Source: Companilactobacillus hulinensis
GTDB lineage: Bacteria > Bacillota > Bacilli > Lactobacillales > Lactobacillaceae
Length of the DNA: 64,000 nucleotides
Direction of reading: 5' to 3'
Assembly (NCBI RefSeq): GCF_003946555.1
Contig: NZ_RHOO01000003.1
Coordinates: 62,001-126,000, forward strand
The stretch's first letter is position 1. Each line of letters begins with the position of its first letter. The notes below the pieces were generated by a model. The model did not search any database. It had not been told where the DNA came from and worked only from the letters and a program-made list of their open reading frames with translations. The position numbers were made by a program, and so were the translations under genes. Below are positions 42,687-52,046 of this stretch, in pieces.

Positions 42687-44117
42687 ATGCAAACAATTTT
42701 AAAACCAATAAAAGTGACAAATTCTCGATACCGCTTGGGTTATCATGTAGCTTCGAAGGCTGGATGGATCAATGATCCGAATGGATTTGTATTTTTTAAA
42801 GGCTATTACCATGTATTTTATCAACATTATCCATATGCTTCTGAGTGGGGTCCAATGCATTGGGGACATTCTCGAAGTAAGGACTTAGTTCACTGGGAGA
42901 CACTACCTATCGCACTTACTCCGGGTGATAAAGAAGATGAAGATGGTTGCTTTTCAGGTAGTGCGGTTGTCCATGATGGGAAGATGTATCTGATCTACAC
43001 TGGTCACCACTATTATGAAAATGATGATAATCATGACCATTTCTGGCAGAACCAGAATCTTGCAATCAGTGAAGATGGTATACATTTTAAAAAATACAAA
43101 AATAATCCCATTATCTCTGCTGCACCAGAAGATAATACTCAACATTTCCGTGATCCAAAAGTCTGGTATGACAATGGAAACTGGTATTTGATTTTGGGAA
43201 GTCAAGCCAATGATAATTTAGGTAGAGTGCTATTGTACAAATCTAGTAACTTGATTGATTGGGACTATCAAGGACCAATAACTAAGTCGGTCGATAATAA
43301 AAAGGAAGGTTACATGTGGGAATGTCCAGATTTCTTCCGTTTGGGAGACAAACAAGTATTATTGATGTCGCCACAAGGAATTGAAGCGGATGGGATTCGT
43401 TTTAACAATGAAAACGAAACTGGTTATTTAACTGGTAATTTTAACTATGCTGAAAATACATTCAATCGCAGTAATTTTCAAGAGTTAGACAGTGGGCATG
43501 ATTTCTATGCAACTCAAACGACCCTTGCTCCAGATGGACGTAGATTAGTAACAGGTTGGATGGAATCATGGGGTAACCCAATGCCAGAGCAAGCAGACGG
43601 ATGGGCAGGCGCACTTGTCTTTCCTCGAGAATTAACGTTGAAGAACGATAAACTATATATGAATCCAGTTAGTGAGCTTAAGAATCTACGGACTGAAGAA
43701 TTGTCAGAAGGTACTGTGAAATTAAATGGTAAAAAATCACTAAACTTTATTAGTAAGCAGTACGAAGCATTGGTCAATTTTGATATAAAAAATGCTACAG
43801 AAGCAGGATTCTCATTGACTGATTCCAAGAATACTAAGTTATTACATTTTAGTTATTCAAGTATCAATGATCACGTCTCAGTTGAGCGCACAGGTGAGGA
43901 TGGTGTCCGTGAGACAATTATTCTCCCAACAAATAAACTTAAACTTCATATATTAGTAGATACTAGTTCAGTTGAAATCTTCGTCAATGACGGTGAAGCA
44001 ACATTCACAGAACGTATCTATAGTGAAGATGCATTGAAATTTAACTTATTATCTAACGATGAAACTCATGTATCATATAATATCTATCAATTAGACTCAC
44101 ATGCAATTGAATATTAA
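42687..44117 (+). CDS. Glycoside hydrolase family 32 (sucrose hydrolase)
   Basis: 476-residue beta-fructofuranosidase. The nucleophile Asp is in GWINDPNGF (about residue 29), the transition-state stabiliser in HFRDPKVW (about 155), and the acid/base Glu in MWECPDFF (about 213). A C-terminal beta-sandwich follows. There is no signal peptide, so it acts in the cytosol on imported sucrose. AAGGAGA precedes ATG 42687. Called sucrose-6-phosphate hydrolase in many annotations, but with this permease free sucrose is the likely substrate. Confidence 0.92.
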   Translation: MQTILKPIKVTNSRYRLGYHVASKAGWINDPNGFVFFKGYYHVFYQHYPYASEWGPMHWGHSRSKDLVHWETLPIALTPGDKEDEDGCFSGSAVVHDGKMYLIYTGHHYYENDDNHDHFWQNQNLAISEDGIHFKKYKNNPIISAAPEDNTQHFRDPKVWYDNGNWYLILGSQANDNLGRVLLYKSSNLIDWDYQGPITKSVDNKKEGYMWECPDFFRLGDKQVLLMSPQGIEADGIRFNNENETGYLTGNFNYAENTFNRSNFQELDSGHDFYATQTTLAPDGRRLVTGWMESWGNPMPEQADGWAGALVFPRELTLKNDKLYMNPVSELKNLRTEELSEGTVKLNGKKSLNFISKQYEALVNFDIKNATEAGFSLTDSKNTKLLHFSYSSINDHVSVERTGEDGVRETIILPTNKLKLHILVDTSSVEIFVNDGEATFTERIYSEDALKFNLLSNDETHVSYNIYQLDSHAIEY

Positions 44118-44147
44118 AAAAAACAGCCAATTTTGGCTGTTTTTTTG
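44116..44147. terminator. Terminator
   Basis: AAAACAGCC / GGCTGTTTT hairpin with A-run and T-run, between the GH32 gene and the convergent XRE gene. Confidence 0.92.
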
Positions 44148-44149
44148 TG

Positions 44150-44668
44150 TCAGTATTTAATCATAACAATAATGATTATACCTATGATAACTAGAGAAAA
44201 TCCCAGAATAGTCCATTTCATGGCACTTTTAATGAGTTCCTTCTCAGACTTATTCTCTAGTTTATTGATTTGATCTAGGAAGTATACCATTGCGACAATA
44301 TTGGAAAATCCACCGATATAAGAAACAATAAGAACTGGTTTAGCCAAGTCACCATATAATCCAGTAGTTCCTAGTATGAAGATAAATGCTAAAAAGGTGA
44401 TGAAGGTAAAAGCTAAATACATGTTCATAGAATTTAATTTAGCTTGATTTTTGATACTTTTAACAGCTTTCGAATTGTTTAACAACAAATCATCTAATGA
44501 AATGTCATAAAGTTTAGATAATCTGATTAGACTATCAATATCAGGAGTAGTTCTACTATTTTCCCAGTTAGTAATAGAACGTTTAGATACGTAGAGTGAC
44601 TTTGCCAGATCATCTTGTGTCATATTTAATTCAGTACGTTTGTTTTTTAAAATATCACTAATTTCGAT
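44150..44668 (-). CDS. XRE family regulator with membrane domain and unusual start codon
   Basis: Read from ATC at 44668 the protein has 172 residues: a complete XRE HTH (EISDILKNKRTELNMTQDDL, then VSKRSITNWENSRTTPDID), followed by three membrane helices (about 88-165). An in-frame TAA lies directly before ATC and the next ATG comes only 15 codons later, inside the HTH, without a binding site. AGGTGGGG is 6 bases before ATC. So translation starts at ATC, or the start codon has mutated. Membrane-anchored regulators of this kind often sense envelope stress. Confidence 0.75.
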   Translation of the reverse strand: MEISDILKNKRTELNMTQDDLAKSLYVSKRSITNWENSRTTPDIDSLIRLSKLYDISLDDLLLNNSKAVKSIKNQAKLNSMNMYLAFTFITFLAFIFILGTTGLYGDLAKPVLIVSYIGGFSNIVAMVYFLDQINKLENKSEKELIKSAMKWTILGFSLVIIGIIIIVMIKY

Positions 44669-44756
44669 TTATATCCCCACCTTTTGTTACTTTCAAACTA
44701 CACTATCTTGGATGTTTTTACGATAGAAAGGTAGTTCTATACTGGCGTTATAACGG

Positions 44757-44782
44757 CAAAAAAAATAAGCCTAACGGCTTAT
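44757..44782 (-). terminator. Terminator of the flippase gene
   Basis: GATAAGCC / GGCTTATT hairpin on the minus strand followed by eight T. Confidence 0.88.
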
Positions 44783-44783
44783 C

Positions 44784-46391
44784 CTAATAAATATCAGTAC
44801 CACGAATTGCTTTAAGTATCTTCAATGAACCATCCTTGTAAGTTAAGAATCCATAAACAGCAATCCCAATTACAGCACAGATTGAAAGAATAATAGCAGC
44901 ACCTATCTTTGTTTGTCCATTAATTAAATTAGCTAGTAGCATGTCGGCTCCAAAAACAATTACCAACATAATTGCCGAATCAATTAATATCTTCAATAAT
45001 CTAATCCCTAGTATCTTATCAACAATTTTGTACTGCTTGTTAATGACACGAAAGGCGAAGTGTCCCATGATCATGAAGGCAACAGTGGTTGCAACGACTG
45101 GTCCAAAGGCGCCCATATAGATTGTTAGTGGATATTGCAATGCTATTTTAATCAAATAGGCAATTGCCAAATAAATCATTGATGTCTTAGTTCTGTTATC
45201 GATTTGGAGAATGTTCTCCAAAATCATGAATATACAATAGAAGAAAGCTTCAATACATGATACTGCCAAAATCTCTGTACCAAGTATGCTTGGTTTGTAG
45301 AAAGCTGTCCAGAGATGGCGGCCAATCCCCATCATACCAAAGGTTGCAGGTAGAATAATAAAGACAGTAAATTGAACCATATTTCTGAGCAACTTTTGAA
45401 TATCTTCAAATTTCGTTTTACGACTGATTTGAGCTGAAAGTGCTGGGATTACTGAAGCAGAAACTGAAATGGCTAGTGAAACTAAGACCATGATCAATTT
45501 GTTAGCTTGGAATCCAAACATTGAATACAAATCATCGATGGTGCTTTGACTTGCATGAATCACGTTTTGATAAATAAGTACAAAACTTGTTTGGTCAAAT
45601 AATTGTAAGACAGTCATGATCGTATCTACTAATAGGAATGGAATGGCTGACTTGAGCATTGAACCGAAGTTGACTTGTGTTAATTCACTGTCTGGAACTT
45701 CGGCAGAAGTTTTGATATCTTCAGCTGGAATCGACTTACGTATGCGATGTCTCATCCAAATTAAGAAGATATAGGCAAGTGTGGCACCAATGAATGACGC
45801 AAAGGTTGATTGGTTAACAGCACTCATATAACTACCATGTTGCATGACCATGATTACGTAAGTTGTGTAAAGCATGTAAGCAACACGAGCAATTTGTTCA
45901 ATAACTTGTGAAAAGGCTGAGAACGAGATGAAGGCATAACCTTGAATGTATCCACGCATAATTCCCAAAGCTGGGATAATCAGGATAGCAACACTCAAAT
46001 ACTTAATTGGCGTAACGACACGCATATCCCCAGCTGCAAAAATAATTGCAACATACTTAGAACCAAAGAACATGAAACCAGCTAGGACTACACCAACCAA
46101 TGTCATATATAATGTGTACTTTTTAAGCAACTTTTCAGACTGATCATAACGTCCAAGAGCATTATGAGCAGCCACTTCTTTGGAAATGGCTGATGGAATA
46201 CCAGCTGTAGCGATAATTAGGAAAAGATTGTAGATGTTATATACTTTCCCGTATAACGCATTAGCGGCTCCAAGAGCAGCAGTACCAATCCAAATATTCC
46301 AAGGAATAATGTAGATAACTGCTAGGATTCTCGAAAAAATTCCAGAAATCGAGATCCATAATGAACTTTTGAGTAGTGAATCTTTTTTCAT
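44784..46391 (-). CDS. Polysaccharide/lipid II flippase (MurJ/YtgP-SpoVB family)
   Basis: 535-residue MOP-superfamily exporter with about 14 helices. It starts LLKSSLWISISGIFSRILAV, has the conserved YNLFLIIATAGIPSAISKEVA segment and ends with a short cytoplasmic tail. In Firmicutes such proteins move lipid II (MurJ role) or other lipid-linked sugars outward across the membrane. No polysaccharide cluster surrounds it, so the lipid II role is more likely. TAGGAAA precedes ATG 46391. Confidence 0.88.
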   Translation of the reverse strand: MKKDSLLKSSLWISISGIFSRILAVIYIIPWNIWIGTAALGAANALYGKVYNIYNLFLIIATAGIPSAISKEVAAHNALGRYDQSEKLLKKYTLYMTLVGVVLAGFMFFGSKYVAIIFAAGDMRVVTPIKYLSVAILIIPALGIMRGYIQGYAFISFSAFSQVIEQIARVAYMLYTTYVIMVMQHGSYMSAVNQSTFASFIGATLAYIFLIWMRHRIRKSIPAEDIKTSAEVPDSELTQVNFGSMLKSAIPFLLVDTIMTVLQLFDQTSFVLIYQNVIHASQSTIDDLYSMFGFQANKLIMVLVSLAISVSASVIPALSAQISRKTKFEDIQKLLRNMVQFTVFIILPATFGMMGIGRHLWTAFYKPSILGTEILAVSCIEAFFYCIFMILENILQIDNRTKTSMIYLAIAYLIKIALQYPLTIYMGAFGPVVATTVAFMIMGHFAFRVINKQYKIVDKILGIRLLKILIDSAIMLVIVFGADMLLANLINGQTKIGAAIILSICAVIGIAVYGFLTYKDGSLKILKAIRGTDIY

Positions 46392-46416
46392 TAAATAGGT
46401 TTCCTATCTATTCTAT

Positions 46417-46788
46417 TTATTTATAGAATACAATTACGAAAATTAATGCTATAAGTGCAGGTAATCCTTGTAAGAAAAGAATCTTTCTTGTTGCAGTGAT
46501 GGCACCATAAACGGCAACGACGATGATGTAAATCATCAAAATTATCATGATTGTTTTCAAAACTGAGCCAGTGAAGAATAGAATCATCGCTAGAATAAGA
46601 ACTCCCAGCATTCCGTTATAAATTCCTTGATTAGATAGAGCTGTTTGAGCATTTTTTTGTTTTACAAAATCCAAAGGCATATCGAAGGCGGCTGCTTGTT
46701 TTTCTGGTGCCGCAAATATTTCTAGAATAGCAATTCCAATATGTTCTAGTGCAACTAACGCAACTAGAAATAAAGTAAGAATCTCCAT
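46417..46788 (-). CDS. DUF1304 family membrane protein
   Basis: 123 residues, four helices. VALEHIGIAILEIF near the N-terminus and SNQGIYNGMLGVLI in the middle are DUF1304 hallmarks. GAGGAGGGA precedes ATG 46788. It ends 25 bases before the flippase start on the same strand, so they are probably co-transcribed. Function unknown. Confidence 0.88.
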   Translation of the reverse strand: MEILTLFLVALVALEHIGIAILEIFAAPEKQAAAFDMPLDFVKQKNAQTALSNQGIYNGMLGVLILAMILFFTGSVLKTIMIILMIYIIVVAVYGAITATRKILFLQGLPALIALIFVIVFYK

Positions 46789-46839
46789 AAATTAGTCCCT
46801 CCTCTTAGGGTATGTCTACTATAATAAACCGTTTTCCCA

Positions 46840-46849
46840 TTGTTAACAA
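46840..46849. promoter_or_regulatory. TTGTTAACAA palindrome in the divergent region
   Basis: A 10-bp palindrome followed 2 bases on by TGTAAACGATTTGCA, an imperfect cre-like sequence, in the 265-base gap between DUF1304 and the divergent MFS gene. Nothing else was recognised in this gap. Confidence 0.25.
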
Positions 46850-47053
46850 CGTGTAAACGATTTGCAACGGTGTCCCAATGTTTCTAGAATTTTTTAGATT
46901 TCCAATTCAAAAGTGTATCAGGAAATGTCAGACAATAAGAAAATACTTATTTTTTTATGATTTTTTATACGAATGTTCCAATCAAAATAAAAGTCTAACT
47001 AAGCTATACTGAAAACACTTAAGGAAGAAAATTCAGAAAAAAGAGGTGCAAAT

Positions 47054-48298
47054 TTGAGAATAAACAAAGAACAATGGAGTTGGATCTTCTACGATTGGGC
47101 CAATTCAGCTTATGGAATTATTGTCACCACGGCGGTCTTGCCTATTTACTTCAAGTCCATTGCCCAAACTCAACATGTTTCGGCAGCTGGTTCAACAGCC
47201 ATCTGGGGTTATGCCAACAGTTTTAGTACTTTATTAGTGTCATTATTAGCACCATTCTTAGGAGCATTAGCTGATTATCCAAATTTCAAAAAGAAGATGT
47301 TGAATATCTTTTGTTGGCTGGGGATCATCATGACTTTTGGCTTAGCAGTAGTGCCGGCAGATCAATGGCAGTTGCTATTAGTTGTCTATGTTTTCTCTGC
47401 CATTGGTTATTCGGCCAGCAATCTGTATTATGATAGTTTTTTGATTGATGTAGCTGAAGATGAAGATATGAACAGGATATCTACTCATGGATATGCCTAT
47501 GGTTATTTGGGTGGTGTGATTGCCTTCATGTTCTTCTTAGTCTTACAACTAACGAATGGATTCGGTCATTTAGATGGAGTAGGAATTGCCAGATACAGTT
47601 TTGTAATTGCGGCAGTCTGGTGGATTATTTTTTACATACCATTACAAAAAAATGTTCAACAAAAATTCTCGGTAGCAAGTAACAAAGCACCATTAGCGGA
47701 TAGTTTGAAACGAGTCTTACAAACTCTGCAACATATAAAGCAATATAAGAAGGTTGCTTGGTTTTTAGTAGCATACTTCTTATATATTGATGGTGTTGAT
47801 ACTATTTTTACAATGGCCACAGCAATTGGGATGGATATCGGTATTAAAACGAATGAATTGATGATAGTTATGTTAGTCGTTCAATTGGTAGCATTTCCGT
47901 TCTCGATTTTCTTTGGTTGGTTAGCTGATAAAACTTCTACTCGTAAAGGAATCCTATTAGGCATCGGTGTTTACTTCATTATTTGTTTGTATGCTTTGAA
48001 TTTGAAGACCAGTCGAGACTTTTGGATCCTAGCGTTATTAGTAGGGACGAGTCAAGGAGGACTGCAAGCATTGAGCCGCTCATATTTTGGTAAAATAATT
48101 CCAAAAGAATCAGGTAGTGAATTTTACGGATTCTATAATATCCTTGGTAAATTTTCAGCGGTAATGGGTCCATTTATTGTGGCTATCGTGACACAGATGA
48201 CTGGTAAATCAACTATTGGGGCAGCTTCAATTAGTGTATTGTTCTTGATTGGTTTGATCATTTTTGCTATGTTGCCTAGAATTACATCTAACAGATAG
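47054..48298 (+). CDS. UMF1 (Atg22-like) family MFS transporter
   Basis: 414 residues, about 12 helices. The start WSWIFYDWANSAYGIIVTTAVLP is the signature of the UMF1/vacuole-effluxer-like MFS family. GLADYPNFKKK is the loop after helix 2-3. TTG 47054 follows AGAGGTG. The substrate is unknown; relatives are thought to export amino acids or small metabolites. Monocistronic, with a terminator after it. Confidence 0.88.
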   Translation: MRINKEQWSWIFYDWANSAYGIIVTTAVLPIYFKSIAQTQHVSAAGSTAIWGYANSFSTLLVSLLAPFLGALADYPNFKKKMLNIFCWLGIIMTFGLAVVPADQWQLLLVVYVFSAIGYSASNLYYDSFLIDVAEDEDMNRISTHGYAYGYLGGVIAFMFFLVLQLTNGFGHLDGVGIARYSFVIAAVWWIIFYIPLQKNVQQKFSVASNKAPLADSLKRVLQTLQHIKQYKKVAWFLVAYFLYIDGVDTIFTMATAIGMDIGIKTNELMIVMLVVQLVAFPFSIFFGWLADKTSTRKGILLGIGVYFIICLYALNLKTSRDFWILALLVGTSQGGLQALSRSYFGKIIPKESGSEFYGFYNILGKFSAVMGPFIVAIVTQMTGKSTIGAASISVLFLIGLIIFAMLPRITSNR

Positions 48299-48322
48299 AG
48301 AGTTGGACAAAGTATATTCAAA

Positions 48323-48371
48323 TAAAATAGGGGGCTGTAATCAAACTTTTGATTATAGCTCCCTTATTTTG
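48323..48371 (+). terminator. Terminator
   Basis: Long hairpin AAAATAGGGGGCTGTAATC / GATTATAGCTCCCTTATTTT. Confidence 0.88.
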
Positions 48372-48457
48372 GAAAGTGCAAAGAAGAAGAGAATTTTTAT
48401 TAGAAAAATTATATAATTGTTGCAATGGATTTATGTTTTTGGAGGGGAAAGAGTTAT

Positions 48458-49000
48458 ATGCAGATCAGTACTAAGAGGATTTTGTCAGATTCTTTGGCGT
48501 CTATTCTTGAGAAGAAACCGATTGATAAGATTACCGTCAAGGACATCGTTACAGAGTGCGGACTAACTCGTCAGACATTTTATAATATTTATGGGTTAGT
48601 AGAGTGGACAGCCAGTGAAGAGGCTGATAAGGCTCTGGCAAATGTTTCTGATTATGAAAATTGGCAGCAAGGTTTCTACAACGTTATGGTGGAGATACAA
48701 GCACACAAGGACTTGGTAATGAATACTTATCAGTCCGTCTATCGTGATTTGTTGGAAAAATATCTGTATGAAGTAATTTATAGTTATGTCATCGTGGTAG
48801 TGGAAAGACAGGCTGTTGGGATGTCGGTAGACCAGAAACACAAGAATTTTATCGCTCATTTCTATAGTCTGGCGTTTATTTCGTTGATATTTGAATGGGT
48901 CAAAGATGGGATGAAAGATGATCCTAAAGAGATTGTTGAGCAAACTGGAGTACTAGTTAAAGGGGATTTCAAAAAAGCTCTCAATAAGTATGCTAAATAA
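48458..49000 (+). CDS. TetR family regulator
   Basis: 180 residues. The HTH is ITVKDIVTECGLTRQTFYNIYGLVEW (about residues 24-49). Compared with the usual TFYxHFKDKxxL ending, a few residues are missing after TFYN, so the end of the recognition region is shortened. The C-terminal ligand domain ends DFKKALNKYAK. GGAGGGG precedes ATG 48458; the frame start at 48425 lies before the binding site. Next to the oleate hydratase gene, which it likely controls. Confidence 0.85.
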   Translation: MQISTKRILSDSLASILEKKPIDKITVKDIVTECGLTRQTFYNIYGLVEWTASEEADKALANVSDYENWQQGFYNVMVEIQAHKDLVMNTYQSVYRDLLEKYLYEVIYSYVIVVVERQAVGMSVDQKHKNFIAHFYSLAFISLIFEWVKDGMKDDPKEIVEQTGVLVKGDFKKALNKYAK

Positions 49001-49013
49001 GTTTACAAAATTG

Positions 49014-49049
49014 GAGATGTGTAAAAATAATTTACACATCTCTTTTTTT
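49014..49049 (+). terminator. Terminator of the TetR gene
   Basis: 12-bp arms GAGATGTGTAAA / TTTACACATCTC, AATAA loop, six T or more. Confidence 0.92.
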
Positions 49050-49121
49050 GTAAATTGTTTCAAAATGTAAACGGTATTATCTTAGATTCATGGCAGAAAT
49101 AAAACGAAAGAAGGCCGTAAC

Positions 49122-50921
49122 ATGAACATTTATAAAACAATGTATCATCCACATAAACCAGCTGGGATCGATGATCGTAAGGCGAATATCGTTGGTGGAG
49201 GTATCGCTGGTCTAGCTACTGCAGTATTTTTGATCGACGATGCCAAAATACCAGCTAAGAATATTACAATTTATGAGAAGAAACCAGTTATGGGTAGCTC
49301 AATGGACGGAACTAAGAGTAATCAAGGTTATCTCTGCCGTGCCGAACGTGAACTTGAACCATATATGGAATGTCTCTGGTATCTATGTAGCAAAATTCCT
49401 TCACTTGAGAATGAGGGAAGAACTGTTCTTGACGATGTTGTTGACTTTAACCGTGATGAACCGATTCACACTGAAGCTCGTGTAATTGTTGACCAGGGTA
49501 AGATCGATGGTCACTATCATGAATACAAACTTGCTCCTCAATACGCTGCCGCAATGAGTAAGATCATTGCTTCATCTGAAGAAGAATTAGCTGACAAGAG
49601 CTTGGATGATTTCTTTGATAAGGGATTCTTCAAGACAAACTTCTGGGTTTGCTTCCACAGTCAACTAGCTTTTAAAGACTATCACAGTGTTATTTAATGT
49701 CGTCGTTACTGGCAAAGATTCACCTTTATTACTCGTCACGAATACCTCGAAGGATTCATTCATACAAAATATAACGAATATGACGCAATTATTCTTCCTA
49801 TCGAGAGATTCTTGATCGACAAAGGTGTTAACTTTGTAAATAACTTTGCTGTATACGACTTGGCTTTGGATGACAAAAACGATACTGTTCAAGGAATTCT
49901 AGCTCGTCAAGACGGTGAAAAAGTCCAAGTACCTGTTGCCATGCAGGATCTAGTCTTTGTAACAACCGGCTCAATCAGTGAGAATAGTACATTCGGTGAC
50001 AACAAGACTGTTGCTATTACTAACACTGATACTGAAGATATGGGAACATTCACGATTTGGAAGAATTTGGCCAATAAAGACGTCAAATTCGGCCACCCTG
50101 AGAAGTTCTTAGGACAAATTGATAAGACTAAGTGGATCTCATTCTTCCCAACAGTCAAAGGTTATCCTGAGTTCTTCAGACGTATCGAAGAATTATCTGG
50201 TAGCAAGGCTGGTACTGGTGGTTTGATGACATTCAGAGATTCTAACTGGGATATGTCATTTGAAATTCACCACAAACCATTCTTCCCATACCAAGCTGAC
50301 GATGAAGAAGTTGGCTGGGGCTATGGACTATATGGTGAAAACGTCGGTAACTACATCAAGAAGCGTATGTGGGACTGTACCGGTGATGAGATCATGACAG
50401 AGCTCTTGTACCACCTAGGTATGTTGGATATTAAAGATGAGGTTCTGGCTCATACTTACATGTCCACGGCGATGATGCCTTACTGTACAAGTCAATTCAT
50501 GCCTAGAAAACTTGGTGATCGTCCAAAGGTCGTTCCTGATGGATGTACAAACCTTGGATTACTAGGACAATTCGTTGAAATTGACGATGATGTTGTCTTC
50601 ACAGTTGAAACTTCAGTACGTACTGGATTGGAAGCCGTCTATGAATTACTAGGAGTTGAAAAAGATGTCCTAGAAGTGAACCCTTCTCGCTATGATGTGC
50701 GTTATCTACTAGAACGTGTTAAGAGATTCAGAGGAATTACTGGCAAAGTCACAGAGGCTGATTTACCAGCAATCACTCCAGAATCAATTCCAGCTGTAAC
50801 CCAACAGTTATTACACTTAGTAAATAATGTTCCACCATATTATCAAATGTACTTAGGACGCGATAAGACTATCCCTACAAAGGTCTCAGTATTGCACCCT
50901 AAGGCACCGCATAGTAAATAA
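49122..50921 (+). pseudogene. ohyA: Oleate hydratase interrupted by an in-frame stop
   Basis: FAD-dependent fatty acid hydratase (would be about 599 residues) that adds water to the cis-9 bond of unsaturated fatty acids. Both halves are intact and in the same frame, but codon 192 is TAA (49695-49697). The stop falls in HSVI*CRRYW where relatives have a Glu in SAIEFRRY, so a single GAA-to-TAA type change explains it. The FAD motif NIVGGGIAGLATA and REL..YMECLWYLCSKIPSL are in the first part; the second part continues to HPKAPHSK. AGAAGG precedes ATG 49122. No other damage is visible, so the loss is recent, or the stop is a sequencing error. Confidence 0.88.
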
Positions 50922-50970
50922 TTAGTGTCTATGATTTCTCCCTAAAATAATAAATATCTCCCAAAATCTG

Positions 50971-51003
50971 AAAAAGGAGATCGCAAATTTGCGGTCTCCT
51001 TTT
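50971..51003. terminator. Bidirectional terminator
   Basis: AAAAAGGAGATCGCA / TGCGGTCTCCTTTT hairpin between ohyA and the convergent gene. Confidence 0.88.
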
Positions 51004-51007
51004 GTAG

Positions 51008-51310
51008 TTAATCTTTAGTATTAATAACTATTTTTTGTTCAAACTTACCACGTTGCATAACTTTGGATTGGCGGATACTATCCATTTCTTCATAAGTAAT
51101 TGAAGCATCCTCCAAAATTGCACGCATAACTTCTTCAAGATCCCCTAATTCTTCAACAAGGTTTGCGCGAGTTTCTGATGCTTGAACTTCTTTGGCCTCT
51201 TCTACTAATTTGTCGCGAAGCGACGTTCGATACTCATCGTTTGATAGAACGTCGAATTCTGCCTTGTCACCAGCGATGTCTGGTATCTTATCTCGAACTA
51301 ATTTTTTCAT
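51008..51310 (-). CDS. MazG-like nucleoside triphosphate pyrophosphohydrolase
   Basis: 100-residue all-alpha NTP pyrophosphatase. It starts KKLVRDKIPDI, and the ExxE..D metal motif is split over KLVEEAKEVQ and VEELGDLEEVM (about residues 35-63). Members clean up non-canonical nucleotides. AGGGGGA precedes ATG 51310. It is downstream of the DUF2975/XRE group on the same strand, but 57 bases apart, so it may be independent. Confidence 0.85.
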   Translation of the reverse strand: MKKLVRDKIPDIAGDKAEFDVLSNDEYRTSLRDKLVEEAKEVQASETRANLVEELGDLEEVMRAILEDASITYEEMDSIRQSKVMQRGKFEQKIVINTKD

Positions 51311-51366
51311 ATTGTATATCCCCCTAAAGAATAAGTATGTAAGAGGATTTTACCATAATTAGTGGT

Positions 51367-51573
51367 CTAGAGGTCTGATTTGTATTCCAGAATATCTCCT
51401 GGTTGACAGTCTAGAACCTGACAAATGGCTTCAAGAGTGGAGAAACGAATAGCCTTGGCCTTGCCGTTTTTGAGAATAGACAAGTTGGCCATTGTAACGC
51501 CGACTTCCTGAGAAAGCTCGGTCAGACTCATTTTCCTTTTTGCTAGCATAACGTCTAAATTAATTACTATCAT
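51367..51573 (-). CDS. Small XRE/Cro-type regulator (YozG-like)
   Basis: 68-residue HTH protein; the HTH MSLTELSQEVGVTMANLSILKNGKAKAIRF covers about residues 15-44, and IRFSTLEAICQVLDCQPGDIL is the YozG-type C-terminal part. The frame overlaps the upstream DUF2975 gene by 4 bases (ATGA). The pairing of a YozG-type HTH with DUF2975 membrane proteins is common in Firmicutes and suggests one sensing unit. Confidence 0.88.
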   Translation of the reverse strand: MIVINLDVMLAKRKMSLTELSQEVGVTMANLSILKNGKAKAIRFSTLEAICQVLDCQPGDILEYKSDL

Positions 51574-52046
51574 ATGAATAACTCGGTTTCTTTTTTAGAA
51601 TTTATCAATCTTTGAGAGACTTTTTGTAGAACATGTACGAATATCCCCATCATTAAACCAAGCATAATTGTGAACATCTCTATTAAGACACCAATAGGGG
51701 AACAGTCGTCAGAAGTAAAGTCAACGAAAATTGGAAACATTATGGCATAGAGAAATGCAATTGTGTAGAACAAATCTTTAACGACTTTTAGTGAGAAGAT
51801 ACCCGGTTCTGAGAACAGCTGGTTGTGATCGATCAAATGTAGTAATCGCCATGCAAAATAAATAATTGCATAGGATAAAATACCTGATAAATACAGTCCA
51901 ATTCCTAATAGAATCTTTTTAAACACTGGTATTTCAGGCTGTTTTCCAAGTGACATCATACTTGGAAATGTGTAGATACAAACAAGGGTAAGTAAAACGA
52001 ATATTATGCAGAGTACAAATCGTAAGGGAATAGTTAGTTTTTTCAT
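51570..52046 (-). CDS. DUF2975 membrane protein (third tandem copy)
   Basis: 158 residues with four membrane helices and the DUF2975 segment WRLLHLIDHNQLFSEPGIFSLKVVKD (about 68-93). Paralogue of the next two genes. GGAGGAAA precedes ATG 52046; it overlaps the second copy by 4 bases. Function unknown; DUF2975 genes are usually next to a small XRE regulator, as here. Confidence 0.88.
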   Translation of the reverse strand: MKKLTIPLRFVLCIIFVLLTLVCIYTFPSMMSLGKQPEIPVFKKILLGIGLYLSGILSYAIIYFAWRLLHLIDHNQLFSEPGIFSLKVVKDLFYTIAFLYAIMFPIFVDFTSDDCSPIGVLIEMFTIMLGLMMGIFVHVLQKVSQRLINSKKETELFI

